Of a stretch of DNA of 8,064 nt, positions 1-5,561 are shown one piece after another (position 1 is the first letter of the stretch; each line of letters opens with the position of its first letter). A program made the translations under genes and the position numbers. The stretch lies in NCBI GenBank assembly GCA_028696375.1, contig JAQVHD010000021.1, positions 1 through 8,064 on the forward strand. The letters run 5' to 3'. This DNA is from Minisyncoccota bacterium (GTDB lineage Bacteria; Patescibacteriota; Minisyncoccia; UBA6257; JAAZHW01). Under the pieces are notes generated by a model. The model made no database searches. It was not told the DNA's origin and saw only the letters and a list, made by a program, of their open reading frames with translations.

Positions 1-698
1 AAATCGAAGAAATTTTTGGAAATTTAGGTTTTGAAATAGTAGAAAGTAATGAAGTTGAAACTGAATATTACAATTTTGATGCCTTAAACATTCCCGCTGA
101 TCATCCAGCGCGCGATATGTGGGATACTTTTTGGATTAAAAATGATTTTCAAGAAAAAAATAAGCAAAAGTTTTTGCTGAGAACACACACCTCCCCTATT
201 CAAGTTCATTATATGGAAACCCATCAACCTCCCTTTCGTATTGTATCGCCGGGAAGAGTTTATCGCTATGAGGCCATTGATGCCTCCCACGATATTCAAT
301 TTCATCAATTAGAATGTCTGATGGTGGACGAAAACATTACTTTTGCTAATTTTAAATTTATCGTTCTTTCCTTCTTCCAACAGCTTTTCTCCAAAAAAAT
401 TAACGTTCAATTTACGCCTAGTTATTTCCCTTTTGTTGAGCCGGGTGTCCAAATCAATATTTCTTGCCCACGGTGTAATCAAAAAGGCTGCTCTTTATGC
501 AAAAACACCGGCTGGCTCGAAATTGCCGGCGCAGGAATGGTGCATCCTAACGTATTTAAGGCTGTGGGTTATAATCCCAAAATATGGCGAGGATTTGCTT
601 TTGGAATAGGACTCGAACGTATCGCAATGATAAAGTATAATATTCCCGACATTCGTCTTTTTAATTCGGCCGATCTAAGATTTATTAAGCAATTTTAG
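1..698 (+). CDS. pheS: Phenylalanyl-tRNA synthetase alpha subunit, 3' part (5' end outside window)
   Basis: Catalytic subunit of the alpha2beta2 PheRS, which charges tRNA-Phe in the cytoplasm. The reading frame is open from base 3 (bases 1-2 are a partial codon), giving 231 visible residues; the N-terminal coiled coil and the start are missing. An internal ATG at 117 is not the start, because conserved PheS sequence (YNFDALNIPADHPARD) lies upstream of it. Visible class II synthetase landmarks are LRTHTSPIQ, the motif 2 region (RVYRYEAIDASHDIQFHQLE), the SYFPFVEPG stretch, and motif 3 (GFAFGIGLERIAM) before the C-terminal DLRFIKQF. Residues 155-166 carry CPRC...CSLC, the four-cysteine insertion known from Bacillus-type PheS and likely to bind zinc; E. 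coli PheS lacks it. The stop TAG lies 5 nt before pheT, so the two are surely co-transcribed. No sign of degradation. Confidence 0.97.
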   Translation, partial: IEEIFGNLGFEIVESNEVETEYYNFDALNIPADHPARDMWDTFWIKNDFQEKNKQKFLLRTHTSPIQVHYMETHQPPFRIVSPGRVYRYEAIDASHDIQFHQLECLMVDENITFANFKFIVLSFFQQLFSKKINVQFTPSYFPFVEPGVQINISCPRCNQKGCSLCKNTGWLEIAGAGMVHPNVFKAVGYNPKIWRGFAFGIGLERIAMIKYNIPDIRLFNSADLRFIKQF

Positions 699-703
699 GT
701 GGT

Positions 704-2740
704 ATGAAATTTTCGTATAATTGGCTTAAAGAATATTTACCAAAATTACCAGCCGTTCAGAAACTAGCGGAAGATTTAACGTTAAAAAGTTTTGAAGTTG
801 AAAAGATAGAAAAAGTTAATAGCGACATAGTAATGGACATTAATTTGCCACCCAATCGTTTTTCAGATAGTAGTGGTCATTTGGGATTGGCTAAAGAAAT
901 ATCAGCGATCCTCGATATTCCCCTTAAAACGCCAACATTTCATTTGAATGAGAATGGAAAACTCAAGGCAAGCAATTTTCTGCAAATTAAAGTTCAAAAT
1001 AAAAATGACTGCTTACGTTATAGTAGCCGCGTTATTTTCGACGTGAAGGTTAAAGAATCACCCGACTGGTTGAAAAAAAGATTGGAAAGTTGCGGCCTTC
1101 AACCCATCAATAATATTGTTGATGCTACTAATTATGTGATGCTTCTAACAGGTCAACCTCTTCATGCGTTTGATTACGATAAATTGATGGGGAAAAAAAT
1201 TAAAACCCTCATTATTAGAAGAGGTCTAAGTAAAGAGAAAATAATAACGCTCGATAATAAAGAAGTAGAGCTAAACGAGAATATTTTAGTTATTGCCGAT
1301 CTTAAAAATCCTCTGGCCATTGCTGGAATTAAAGGAGGAAAAATGGCAGAAATTGACAGCAACACAAAACGCATTGTTTTAGAAAGCGCTAATTTTGACC
1401 ATGCACTGATTCGCCGAGCCTCACAAATAACAAAGATTGTGACCGATGCTTCTTTGAGATTCGAACGCACTCTTTCGCCTTCGTTAACTATTGATGCCTT
1501 AAATTATGTAGCTGCTTTAATTCAGAAATTAGCTGATGGCAAAATCTTAAAAGGGATTATTGATGTCTTTCCAACTAAAATTTCCAAAAAAGTTCTTGGA
1601 TTCAACTTTGAACAATTTTATCAATTTGCAGGTTTTTCTATTGATAAAAAGTTTATCGAAAAAGCTTTTAAACGATTGGGCTTTAAGATTGTTAAACAAA
1701 CAGCCAAAGACTTATTTCTAGAAATTCCACCTCAACGTATCGATATTGAAAGATTTGAAGATTTAACCGAAGAAGTGCTACGCCTCTATGATTACAATAA
1801 AGCGCCGGCTGCTGCACCGCGCACACTGATTCTTCCCGCTCCTGCCAATGAAGATATTATTTTCCGAAACAAAATTAAAAACATTCTAATTGGTTTGGGA
1901 GTGGATGAAATTTATACCTACTCTTTTGTTTCGAAAAAAGATTTAGAAAATTTTAAAATTGCGGAAAAGAATGCCATTAGTTTAGAGAATCCCATCAGCA
2001 GCGATTACACTCACCTTCAACCAACTCTTTTAATCAACTTGACCAAGGCTACTAGTTCTAATTTGCGATTTTATGATGAAGTGAGAATCTTCGAAATTAG
2101 TAAAACTTTTCAAAAAGCTCCTATCCGACCTTATGAGGAATGGAGGTTGGCCATTGCTTTAGCTGATAAAACACAGCCTGATGATCTTTTGTTCTTCGAA
2201 TTAAAAGGAATTATTGAACAACTCACTGAAGGGCTTAATTGCGCTGAGGTTAAATTTATTGATATTGATGTCAATTGGTTAACAAAAAATCGAGCTGCTA
2301 AAATTATTATCAATGAAGAAGAAATCGGTTATATTGGCCAGCTTAACCCTCGTCTTTCTCATCTTTATAATAATGAATTTCCTATGGAAGTGGCCGAATT
2401 AGATGTGGAAAAGTTATATCGATTATCTAAGGAAGAATACGAATTTACGCCCTTGCCTAAATATCCGGCAGTCATTCGAGATATTTCTATTCTGGTGAAT
2501 CGCAACATCAAAATGTCTGATATTCTAAATATTATCCATCAAAGCGAACCTGATATTCTTTTTGATGTTGATCTGTTTGATATTTATGAAGGGGAAAACT
2601 TGCCAAAAAATAAAAAAAGTTTAAGCTTTCATCTGATCTTCCAAGCCGAAGATCACACTCTTACTAATGAAGAAGTGGGGAAATCGATGGAAAAGATAAT
2701 TAGCAATTTAAAAGCCAAATTTAATGCAGAAATCAGATGA
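704..2740 (+). CDS. pheT: Phenylalanyl-tRNA synthetase beta subunit, short form lacking the N-terminal OB domain
   Basis: Beta subunit of PheRS, giving the editing site and much of the tRNA contact. It is 678 aa, against about 795 in E. coli. The opening MKFSYNWLKEYL and FEVEKIEKV match the usual N-terminus, but at about residue 40 the sequence runs straight into DIVMDINLPPNRFSD, which in E. coli lies after the EMAPII-like tRNA-binding OB domain. About 110 residues are therefore absent without a frame break. Domains seen: B3/B4 editing domain (about 105-275, with GQPLHAFD, IVLESANF and TDASLRFER conserved, so editing looks intact), B5 (about 293-365, PPQRIDIERFEDLTEEVLRLY), a class II-like core (about 375-570), and the C-terminal FDX-ACB domain (about 585-678, YPAVIRDISILV). 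The ATG is 5 nt after the pheS stop; an AGGTGG lies only 1 nt from it, too close for a normal ribosome-binding site. Ends in TGA. Confidence 0.97.
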   Translation: MKFSYNWLKEYLPKLPAVQKLAEDLTLKSFEVEKIEKVNSDIVMDINLPPNRFSDSSGHLGLAKEISAILDIPLKTPTFHLNENGKLKASNFLQIKVQNKNDCLRYSSRVIFDVKVKESPDWLKKRLESCGLQPINNIVDATNYVMLLTGQPLHAFDYDKLMGKKIKTLIIRRGLSKEKIITLDNKEVELNENILVIADLKNPLAIAGIKGGKMAEIDSNTKRIVLESANFDHALIRRASQITKIVTDASLRFERTLSPSLTIDALNYVAALIQKLADGKILKGIIDVFPTKISKKVLGFNFEQFYQFAGFSIDKKFIEKAFKRLGFKIVKQTAKDLFLEIPPQRIDIERFEDLTEEVLRLYDYNKAPAAAPRTLILPAPANEDIIFRNKIKNILIGLGVDEIYTYSFVSKKDLENFKIAEKNAISLENPISSDYTHLQPTLLINLTKATSSNLRFYDEVRIFEISKTFQKAPIRPYEEWRLAIALADKTQPDDLLFFELKGIIEQLTEGLNCAEVKFIDIDVNWLTKNRAAKIIINEEEIGYIGQLNPRLSHLYNNEFPMEVAELDVEKLYRLSKEEYEFTPLPKYPAVIRDISILVNRNIKMSDILNIIHQSEPDILFDVDLFDIYEGENLPKNKKSLSFHLIFQAEDHTLTNEEVGKSMEKIISNLKAKFNAEIR

Positions 2741-2785
2741 GTAAGAAATAACTTTTAGCGTTGGTTGTATCTCGCCTATCTAAAA

Positions 2786-2858
2786 GCGCGCTTAGCTCAG
2801 TTGGCAGAGCGTCTCTCTTACACAGAGAAGGTCGGGGGTTCGAATCCCTCAGCGCGCA
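2786..2858 (+). tRNA. tRNA-Val (anticodon UAC)
   Basis: A complete cloverleaf of 73 nt. The acceptor stem GCGCGCT/AGCGCGC (2786-2792 with 2851-2857) pairs at all seven positions. The D stem is GCTC/GAGC, and the anticodon stem TCTCT/AGAGA (2812-2816 with 2824-2828) encloses CTTACAC with TAC at 34-36. The T arm is GGGGG-TTCGAAT-CCCTC with one G-U pair. The discriminator base is A, and CCA is not encoded (CAA follows). It starts 45 nt after the pheT stop. No well-placed promoter is visible, so it may be co-transcribed with pheST and released by RNase P. Confidence 0.97.
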
Positions 2859-2867
2859 CAAACCTCG

Positions 2868-2895
2868 TTGAAAAATTTTTAAAAATACATAAAAT
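2868..2895 (+). promoter_or_regulatory. Likely sigma70-type promoter of tRNA-Phe
   Basis: TTGAAA (2868-2873) and TAAAAT (2890-2895) each differ from the -35 and -10 consensus by one base and are 16 nt apart. The predicted transcript start near 2902 would leave a leader of about 16 nt before the mature tRNA-Phe 5' end at 2918, suitable for RNase P removal. The stretch is very AT-rich, so a chance match is possible. Confidence 0.45.
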
Positions 2896-2917
2896 AAAAG
2901 GTGTTCTTTGAAAAGAG

Positions 2918-2989
2918 GCCTCGGTAGCTCAGTGGTAGAGCGAATGCCTGAAGAGCATTGCGTCGGGGGTTCGATTCCCTCCCGAGGCA
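2918..2989 (+). tRNA. tRNA-Phe (anticodon GAA)
   Basis: A complete 72-nt cloverleaf. The acceptor GCCTCGG/CCGAGGC pairs fully and the D stem is GCTC/GAGC. The anticodon stem AATGC/GCATT (2943-2947 with 2955-2959) encloses CTGAAGA, giving GAA. The T arm is GGGGG-TTCGATT-CCCTC. The discriminator is A; CCA is not encoded (CT follows). It lies 177 nt behind pheT, whose product helps charge it. Pairs 27-43 and 28-42 are A-U here, where E. coli tRNA-Phe has G-C pairs that are identity elements; U20, U59, U60 and the anticodon are as in E. coli. Confidence 0.97.
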
Positions 2990-2997
2990 CTAAAAGT

Positions 2998-3126
2998 AAA
3001 TCCCAAATCCAAAATTCAAAATTAAAAACAATGATTAAATGCAAAATAATTAAACAACGGGTCTGGGATCTATAAATTTGTGATTTAGAATTTGTTTTGG
3101 ATTTTGTGCTTGATATTTTGGATTTT
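2998..3126 (+). repeat. AT-rich inverted/direct repeat spacer (AAATCCAAAA / TTTTGGATTT units)
   Basis: Part of the 158-base spacer between tRNA-Phe and tRNA-Gly. The left arm (2998-3023) is a run of AAATCCC, AAATCCAAAATT and CAAAATT steps with roughly seven-base spacing. The right arm has the complementary unit twice (TTTTGGATTT at 3095-3104 and 3116-3125, 21 nt apart). AAATCCAAAAT at 3005-3015 is an exact 11-base inverted match to 3115-3125. I see no credible gene in the spacer: the open frame across it on the minus strand is a shadow translating repeats and tRNA. Similar AT heptad-like tracts are, as I recall, common between genes in CPR genomes; their function is unknown. Confidence 0.55.
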
Positions 3127-3145
3127 AATAGCTTGGCTATTTAAA
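3123..3145 (+). other. Small hairpin just upstream of tRNA-Gly
   Basis: AATAGC-TTG-GCTATT (3127-3132 with 3136-3141) forms six consecutive pairs around a three-base loop. After a T-T mismatch, three more A-T pairs extend it. It ends 3 nt before the mature tRNA-Gly 5' end and is followed by AAAA rather than a T tract on this strand, so it is not a clear terminator. It could shape the tRNA leader or be chance in AT-rich DNA. Confidence 0.3.
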
Positions 3146-3147
3146 AT

Positions 3148-3219
3148 GCGGGAGTAGTTCAGAGGCAGAACGTCTCCTTGCCAAGGAGAAGGTCGCGGGT
3201 TCAAGTCCCGTCTCCCGCT
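3148..3219 (+). tRNA. tRNA-Gly (anticodon GCC)
   Basis: A complete 72-nt cloverleaf. The acceptor GCGGGAG/CTCCCGC pairs fully, and the D stem is GTTC/GAAC. The anticodon stem TCTCC/GGAGA (3173-3177 with 3185-3189) encloses TTGCCAA, giving GCC. The T arm is GCGGG-TTCAAGT-CCCGT with one G-U pair. The discriminator is T (U), as normal for bacterial tRNA-Gly. CCA is not encoded (CAT follows). The next gene's ATG is only 7 nt downstream, so both are probably on one transcript. Confidence 0.97.
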
Positions 3220-3226
3220 CATTTTC

Positions 3227-4300
3227 ATGATTAAATTTCAAAATATTATTATTCTTTTCTTGATAGCCTTAACAGCTGTCTTTTTTGTTTTCAATGAGGA
3301 GATTGTTGATTTGTTGAAATTGAAAATGCAAGATAATGTTTTTTACTCCTCCGTTGAGCCGCCTCCACTTGCTACTGGCATTTTTGTAGGAGATATAATG
3401 TTGTCGCGCGGCGTTGCTTATCAAATAGAAAAAAACAATAACCTTAATTATCCGTTTTTAAATGTATCTGATTTTTTAAAAGGGGGCGATTTTGTCTTTG
3501 GTAATTTGGAAGCGCCAATTATTAATGGCCCAAAAATCAAAGCTGGCGAAATGATTTTCCGCGTTGACGAAAACTTAGTCCCCATTTTAAAGGATTATAA
3601 TTTCTCCATTTTTTCTTTAGCTAATAATCATATTTTAAACTTTGGTGAAAAAGGATTAGAAAATACATTTCATCTTTTAGATCAGGCTGGTATTCAATAT
3701 GTTGGCGCGGGAAAAAATTTTTCTGAAGCTCATCAAGCAAAAATTATTGAAAAAAATAACATTAAATTTGCTTTTTTAGCTTATGTTGATAAAGCTCTTG
3801 CTTATCCATCAGCTATGGCATCAGATCATCCCGGTTTATCAATTATGGATGAGGAGCAGATAATTTTAGACGTTCAACAAGCTAAAAAATTAGCAGATTT
3901 TGTCATTGTTTCAACGCATTCCGGCAATGAATATCAAACAGAGCCCACTCGAAATCAAATAAATTTTGCTCATGCCGCTATTGATGCTGGTGCTGATTTA
4001 GTTATTGGCCATCACCCGCATGTCATTCAGCCTATCGAAAAATACAAAAATGGCTATATTTTCTATAGCCTTGGTAATTTTATCTTTGATCAGATGTGGT
4101 CCCAAGCAACCCAAGAAGGTATTGCCTTAAGAATTATTTTCTCCCCTCATAGTATCAAAACAATCCAAATCTATCCTTTAGTCATTGAAAATTACAGCCA
4201 ACCAAAAATTATTAACGCTTCCAGTTCGCCGGAACATTTTCAAAATATCATTAAAAAAATTAATTTGCCAGACAATAAATTAGTTATCATTCAAAAATAA
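3227..4300 (+). CDS. CapA-family (PGA_cap) metallophosphatase-like protein, membrane-anchored
   Basis: 357 aa. Residues 6-23 form a hydrophobic N-terminal segment (signal anchor), so the rest should face outside the cytoplasm. From residue 51 the CapA/PgsA-type calcineurin-like fold is clear: VGDIML (D56), FGNLEAP (N93, E95), LANNHILNFGEKG (N134, H135), H231 in STHSGNEY, IGHHPHVIQ (H262, H263, H265) and SLGNFIFDQ (N284). Family members are linked to poly-gamma-glutamate synthesis in Bacillus, but no capB/capC partner is seen here and the true substrate is unknown. The usual HWG is HSG here. The ATG at 3227 is chosen because the next Met (residue 34) would remove the membrane anchor. It lies 7 nt after tRNA-Gly, leaving no room for a ribosome-binding site outside the tRNA. 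The 3' end overlaps the convergent MGMT gene by 14 bases. Confidence 0.9.
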   Translation: MIKFQNIIILFLIALTAVFFVFNEEIVDLLKLKMQDNVFYSSVEPPPLATGIFVGDIMLSRGVAYQIEKNNNLNYPFLNVSDFLKGGDFVFGNLEAPIINGPKIKAGEMIFRVDENLVPILKDYNFSIFSLANNHILNFGEKGLENTFHLLDQAGIQYVGAGKNFSEAHQAKIIEKNNIKFAFLAYVDKALAYPSAMASDHPGLSIMDEEQIILDVQQAKKLADFVIVSTHSGNEYQTEPTRNQINFAHAAIDAGADLVIGHHPHVIQPIEKYKNGYIFYSLGNFIFDQMWSQATQEGIALRIIFSPHSIKTIQIYPLVIENYSQPKIINASSSPEHFQNIIKKINLPDNKLVIIQK

Positions 4301-4586
4301 TCTTTCCTTTGGCGTTAATTTTTACACCTTCTTTTTTGAGAAGCCTAATTTTTTTCTTTTTACCCCAGCGATAACCACCCACCTCACCGTTTGCTCTCAC
4401 CACCCGATGACATGGCAATCCTTTGATTTGATGCTTATTTAAAATATTTCCCACTGCTCGATAGGCATTGGGGCTGCCGGCTATTTCTGCTACTTGTTGA
4501 TAAGATAAAACTTTCCCGTGCGGTATCGAAGCTACAATTCGGTAAACTTTTTCCTTAAATTGATGCTCCTGTTTGGAACGTTTCAT
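4287..4586 (-). CDS. MGMT-family alkyltransferase, DNA-binding/active-site domain only
   Basis: 99 aa, corresponding to the C-terminal domain of O6-alkylguanine-DNA alkyltransferase (Ogt/MGMT), which transfers alkyl groups from damaged guanine to its own cysteine. Seen are VLSYQQVA (Y29), the helix-turn-helix with NAYRAVGNIL (likely arginine finger R43), the acceptor motif LPCHRVV with C59, and GGYRWG followed by LLKKEG. The N-terminal domain of full-length Ogt is absent. In length it resembles alkyltransferase-like (ATL) proteins, but those have Trp in place of the Cys; here the Cys is kept, so real methyl transfer is plausible though untested. The ATG overlaps the TGA of the upstream kinase-like gene (ATGA, 4583-4586), indicating translational coupling. 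It converges on and overlaps the CapA-family gene by 14 bases, with no terminator seen between them. Confidence 0.9.
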   Translation of the reverse strand: MKRSKQEHQFKEKVYRIVASIPHGKVLSYQQVAEIAGSPNAYRAVGNILNKHQIKGLPCHRVVRANGEVGGYRWGKKKKIRLLKKEGVKINAKGKIIFE

Positions 4587-5293
4587 AAAATATTTTGAGC
4601 GTATTTTTCTCTGTATTTATTCAATTTATCTACATCAACACTGGTTCGCTCCCAATCGACAGGCGTAATCTTGTTAATTTTTTTATCAGGAATATCAATA
4701 TCAAATATCATATCTTTTAGTTTCCATTCGCGATGAATGCCTGCTTCTTCGAATTTTTTCTGTAAATCAGACATTTTTGCTTCTGCTTCCTTAATGAGCT
4801 TCTGAATGTCTTCATCGCTGTATCCTTTTTCTTTCAACTTTAGCAATTCTCGCTCATGCCAACCAATTCCTGGAACTTTTTCCATAATAATTAAATGCTC
4901 TTTTCCTTGTTCTACTTTGGCAATGGGGGTAGCGGTTGGTAAATTCAAATTTTTAACTGTTTTCATAATTTTATATTCGTAGAATGGATCGCCTGATTCA
5001 CCAACCTTTCCCTTTTCAACATTAACTTTTTTTCCAACTACTTCTAATTGTTTTCCTTCCTTATTTGTCCATCTTGGCAAAGCTTTTACTGCAGTAGGAT
5101 CTTCTTTGATCTTTCCTAATTCATCTTTTTTGATTTCACCATGTTTCAAATTATTTCCTTTTTGTTCAAAATATTCCACAGGATTGTTTTTAAATTCTTC
5201 GGGGATGAAATCCTCGAAATCTTTTTCTATGTGCAGCTTTATTGCGGGTTGCGATTCAATTTTTTGATTAAACATAAATTTTTCGAAATTCAT
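4583..5293 (-). CDS. Hypothetical protein, possibly a degenerate protein-kinase-like fold
   Basis: 236 aa, charged, with no signal peptide or membrane segment. I do not recognise a family with certainty. The order of elements resembles a kinase or aminoglycoside-phosphotransferase fold: KK at 88-89 as a possible beta3 lysine, FYEYKIM (104-110) as a possible helix C glutamate, LIIMEKVPG (134-142) as a hinge, GIHREWKLKDMIF (185-197) as a catalytic loop, and ITPVDWER (209-216) with D213 as the metal-binding Asp. In the loop the expected HRD...N reads HRE (E189) and D194, so both usual catalytic residues are replaced by near neighbours. Residues 148-183 are a Lys/Glu-rich helix. A TATAAT sits 5 nt upstream of the ATG, implying a leaderless message. 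It overlaps the MGMT gene by ATGA. The function is unknown; the kinase link is inference from motif order only. Confidence 0.8.
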   Translation of the reverse strand: MNFEKFMFNQKIESQPAIKLHIEKDFEDFIPEEFKNNPVEYFEQKGNNLKHGEIKKDELGKIKEDPTAVKALPRWTNKEGKQLEVVGKKVNVEKGKVGESGDPFYEYKIMKTVKNLNLPTATPIAKVEQGKEHLIIMEKVPGIGWHERELLKLKEKGYSDEDIQKLIKEAEAKMSDLQKKFEEAGIHREWKLKDMIFDIDIPDKKINKITPVDWERTSVDVDKLNKYREKYAQNIL

Positions 5294-5298
5294 ATTTA

Positions 5299-5325
5299 AT
5301 TATAGTTTATAATGTTATTTTACAA
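5299..5325 (-). promoter_or_regulatory. Promoter of the kinase-like/MGMT pair, probably giving a leaderless mRNA
   Basis: On the minus strand a perfect TATAAT -10 box occupies 5304-5299, only 5 nt before the ATG at 5293. Transcription starting at the usual distance would begin at or next to the A of the ATG. The best -35 match, TTGTAA (5325-5320), has a short 15-nt spacer; a frame-shifted GTTGTA gives 16. The -10 box is strong, the -35 assignment weak. Confidence 0.6.
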
Positions 5326-5461
5326 CTTCTTTTAGTAAGTTAGCGGAGCAAAGAGAGGCTGCTGTATTCAATGCAATAAAGATGAGGTTTTGGATTTCTC
5401 TTTCTTTTATTATTTGTAAGGCAATTTGAGGAAGTCTGGCTTGCTCCAAAAAATTTGCCAA
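5315..5461 (-). CDS. Possible small ORF, 48 aa, directly after tRNA-Ser
   Basis: A frame running from TTG (5461-5459), 2 nt after the mature tRNA-Ser 3' end, to TAA (5317-5315). It encodes a peptide starting MANFLEQARLPQ, then IALQIIKEREIQNLIFIALN, and ending SANLLKEVVK: an amphipathic, helix-forming composition that looks more protein-like than the overlapping frame. The frame stays open upstream into the tRNA T arm. No ATG, no ribosome-binding site and no homologue I recognise. Its end abuts the -35 of the next promoter. It may be a real short gene, the tail of a decayed gene, or chance. Apart from this and the promoter, the 170-base gap 5294-5463 holds nothing I can identify. Confidence 0.2.
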   Translation of the reverse strand: MANFLEQARLPQIALQIIKEREIQNLIFIALNTAASLCSANLLKEVVK

Positions 5462-5463
5462 AG

Positions 5464-5550
5464 CGGAAGGGGTGGGATTCGAACCCACGAGCCCTCTTAC
5501 GAAGGCACGACTTTCCAGATCGTTCCGTTAAACCACTCCGGCACCCTTCC
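5464..5550 (-). tRNA. tRNA-Ser (anticodon GGA)
   Basis: An 87-nt type II tRNA with a long variable arm. The acceptor GGAAGGG/CCCTTCC pairs fully. The D arm is CCG/CGG around GAGTGGTTTAA. The anticodon stem ACGAT/GTCGT encloses CTGGAAA, giving GGA. The variable arm stem is GCCTT/AGGGC, and the T arm is GTGGG-TTCGAAT-CCCAC. The discriminator is G, as expected for Ser; CCA is not encoded (CT follows). It begins 11 nt after the stop of the preceding hypothetical gene, so it is probably the last mature product of the lemA-htpX transcript. Confidence 0.96.
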
Positions 5551-5561
5551 AAAATAAATTT

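Noticed and set aside
1174..1470. 98-aa minus-strand frame inside pheT
   Set aside because: Opposite-strand shadow of the conserved PheT editing domain. The 2131-2313 and 343-609 frames inside pheT and pheS, and the 84-308 frame over pheS, are rejected for the same reason.
2738..2740. UGA recoded to Gly, as in Gracilibacteria/SR1
   Set aside because: pheT, the kinase-like gene and the MGMT gene end properly at TGA with complete family C-termini or coupled overlaps, and no in-frame TGA occurs within conserved genes.
2777..2782. TATCTA as a -10 box for tRNA-Val
   Set aside because: It ends 3 nt before the mature tRNA 5' end, so transcription would start inside the tRNA.
2871..2882. AAAAATTTTT palindrome after tRNA-Val as a terminator
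   Set aside because: No GC-rich stem; it looks like part of an AT-rich promoter region.
2733..3044. 103-aa open frame on the minus strand across the tRNA cluster
   Set aside because: It translates antisense tRNA-Val and tRNA-Phe (typical REGIEPPT and LRDSNPRPS peptides) plus the AT repeat; not a gene.
3227..4300. Capsule biosynthesis locus
   Set aside because: Only a CapA-type gene is present; no capB/capC-like or other polymer synthesis gene is adjacent, so the capsule role is not supported.
5340..5552. 70-aa open frame on the minus strand covering tRNA-Ser
   Set aside because: Its first half is the tRNA-Ser gene read through, with the usual tRNA-derived peptide (RARGFESHP). No support as a protein.
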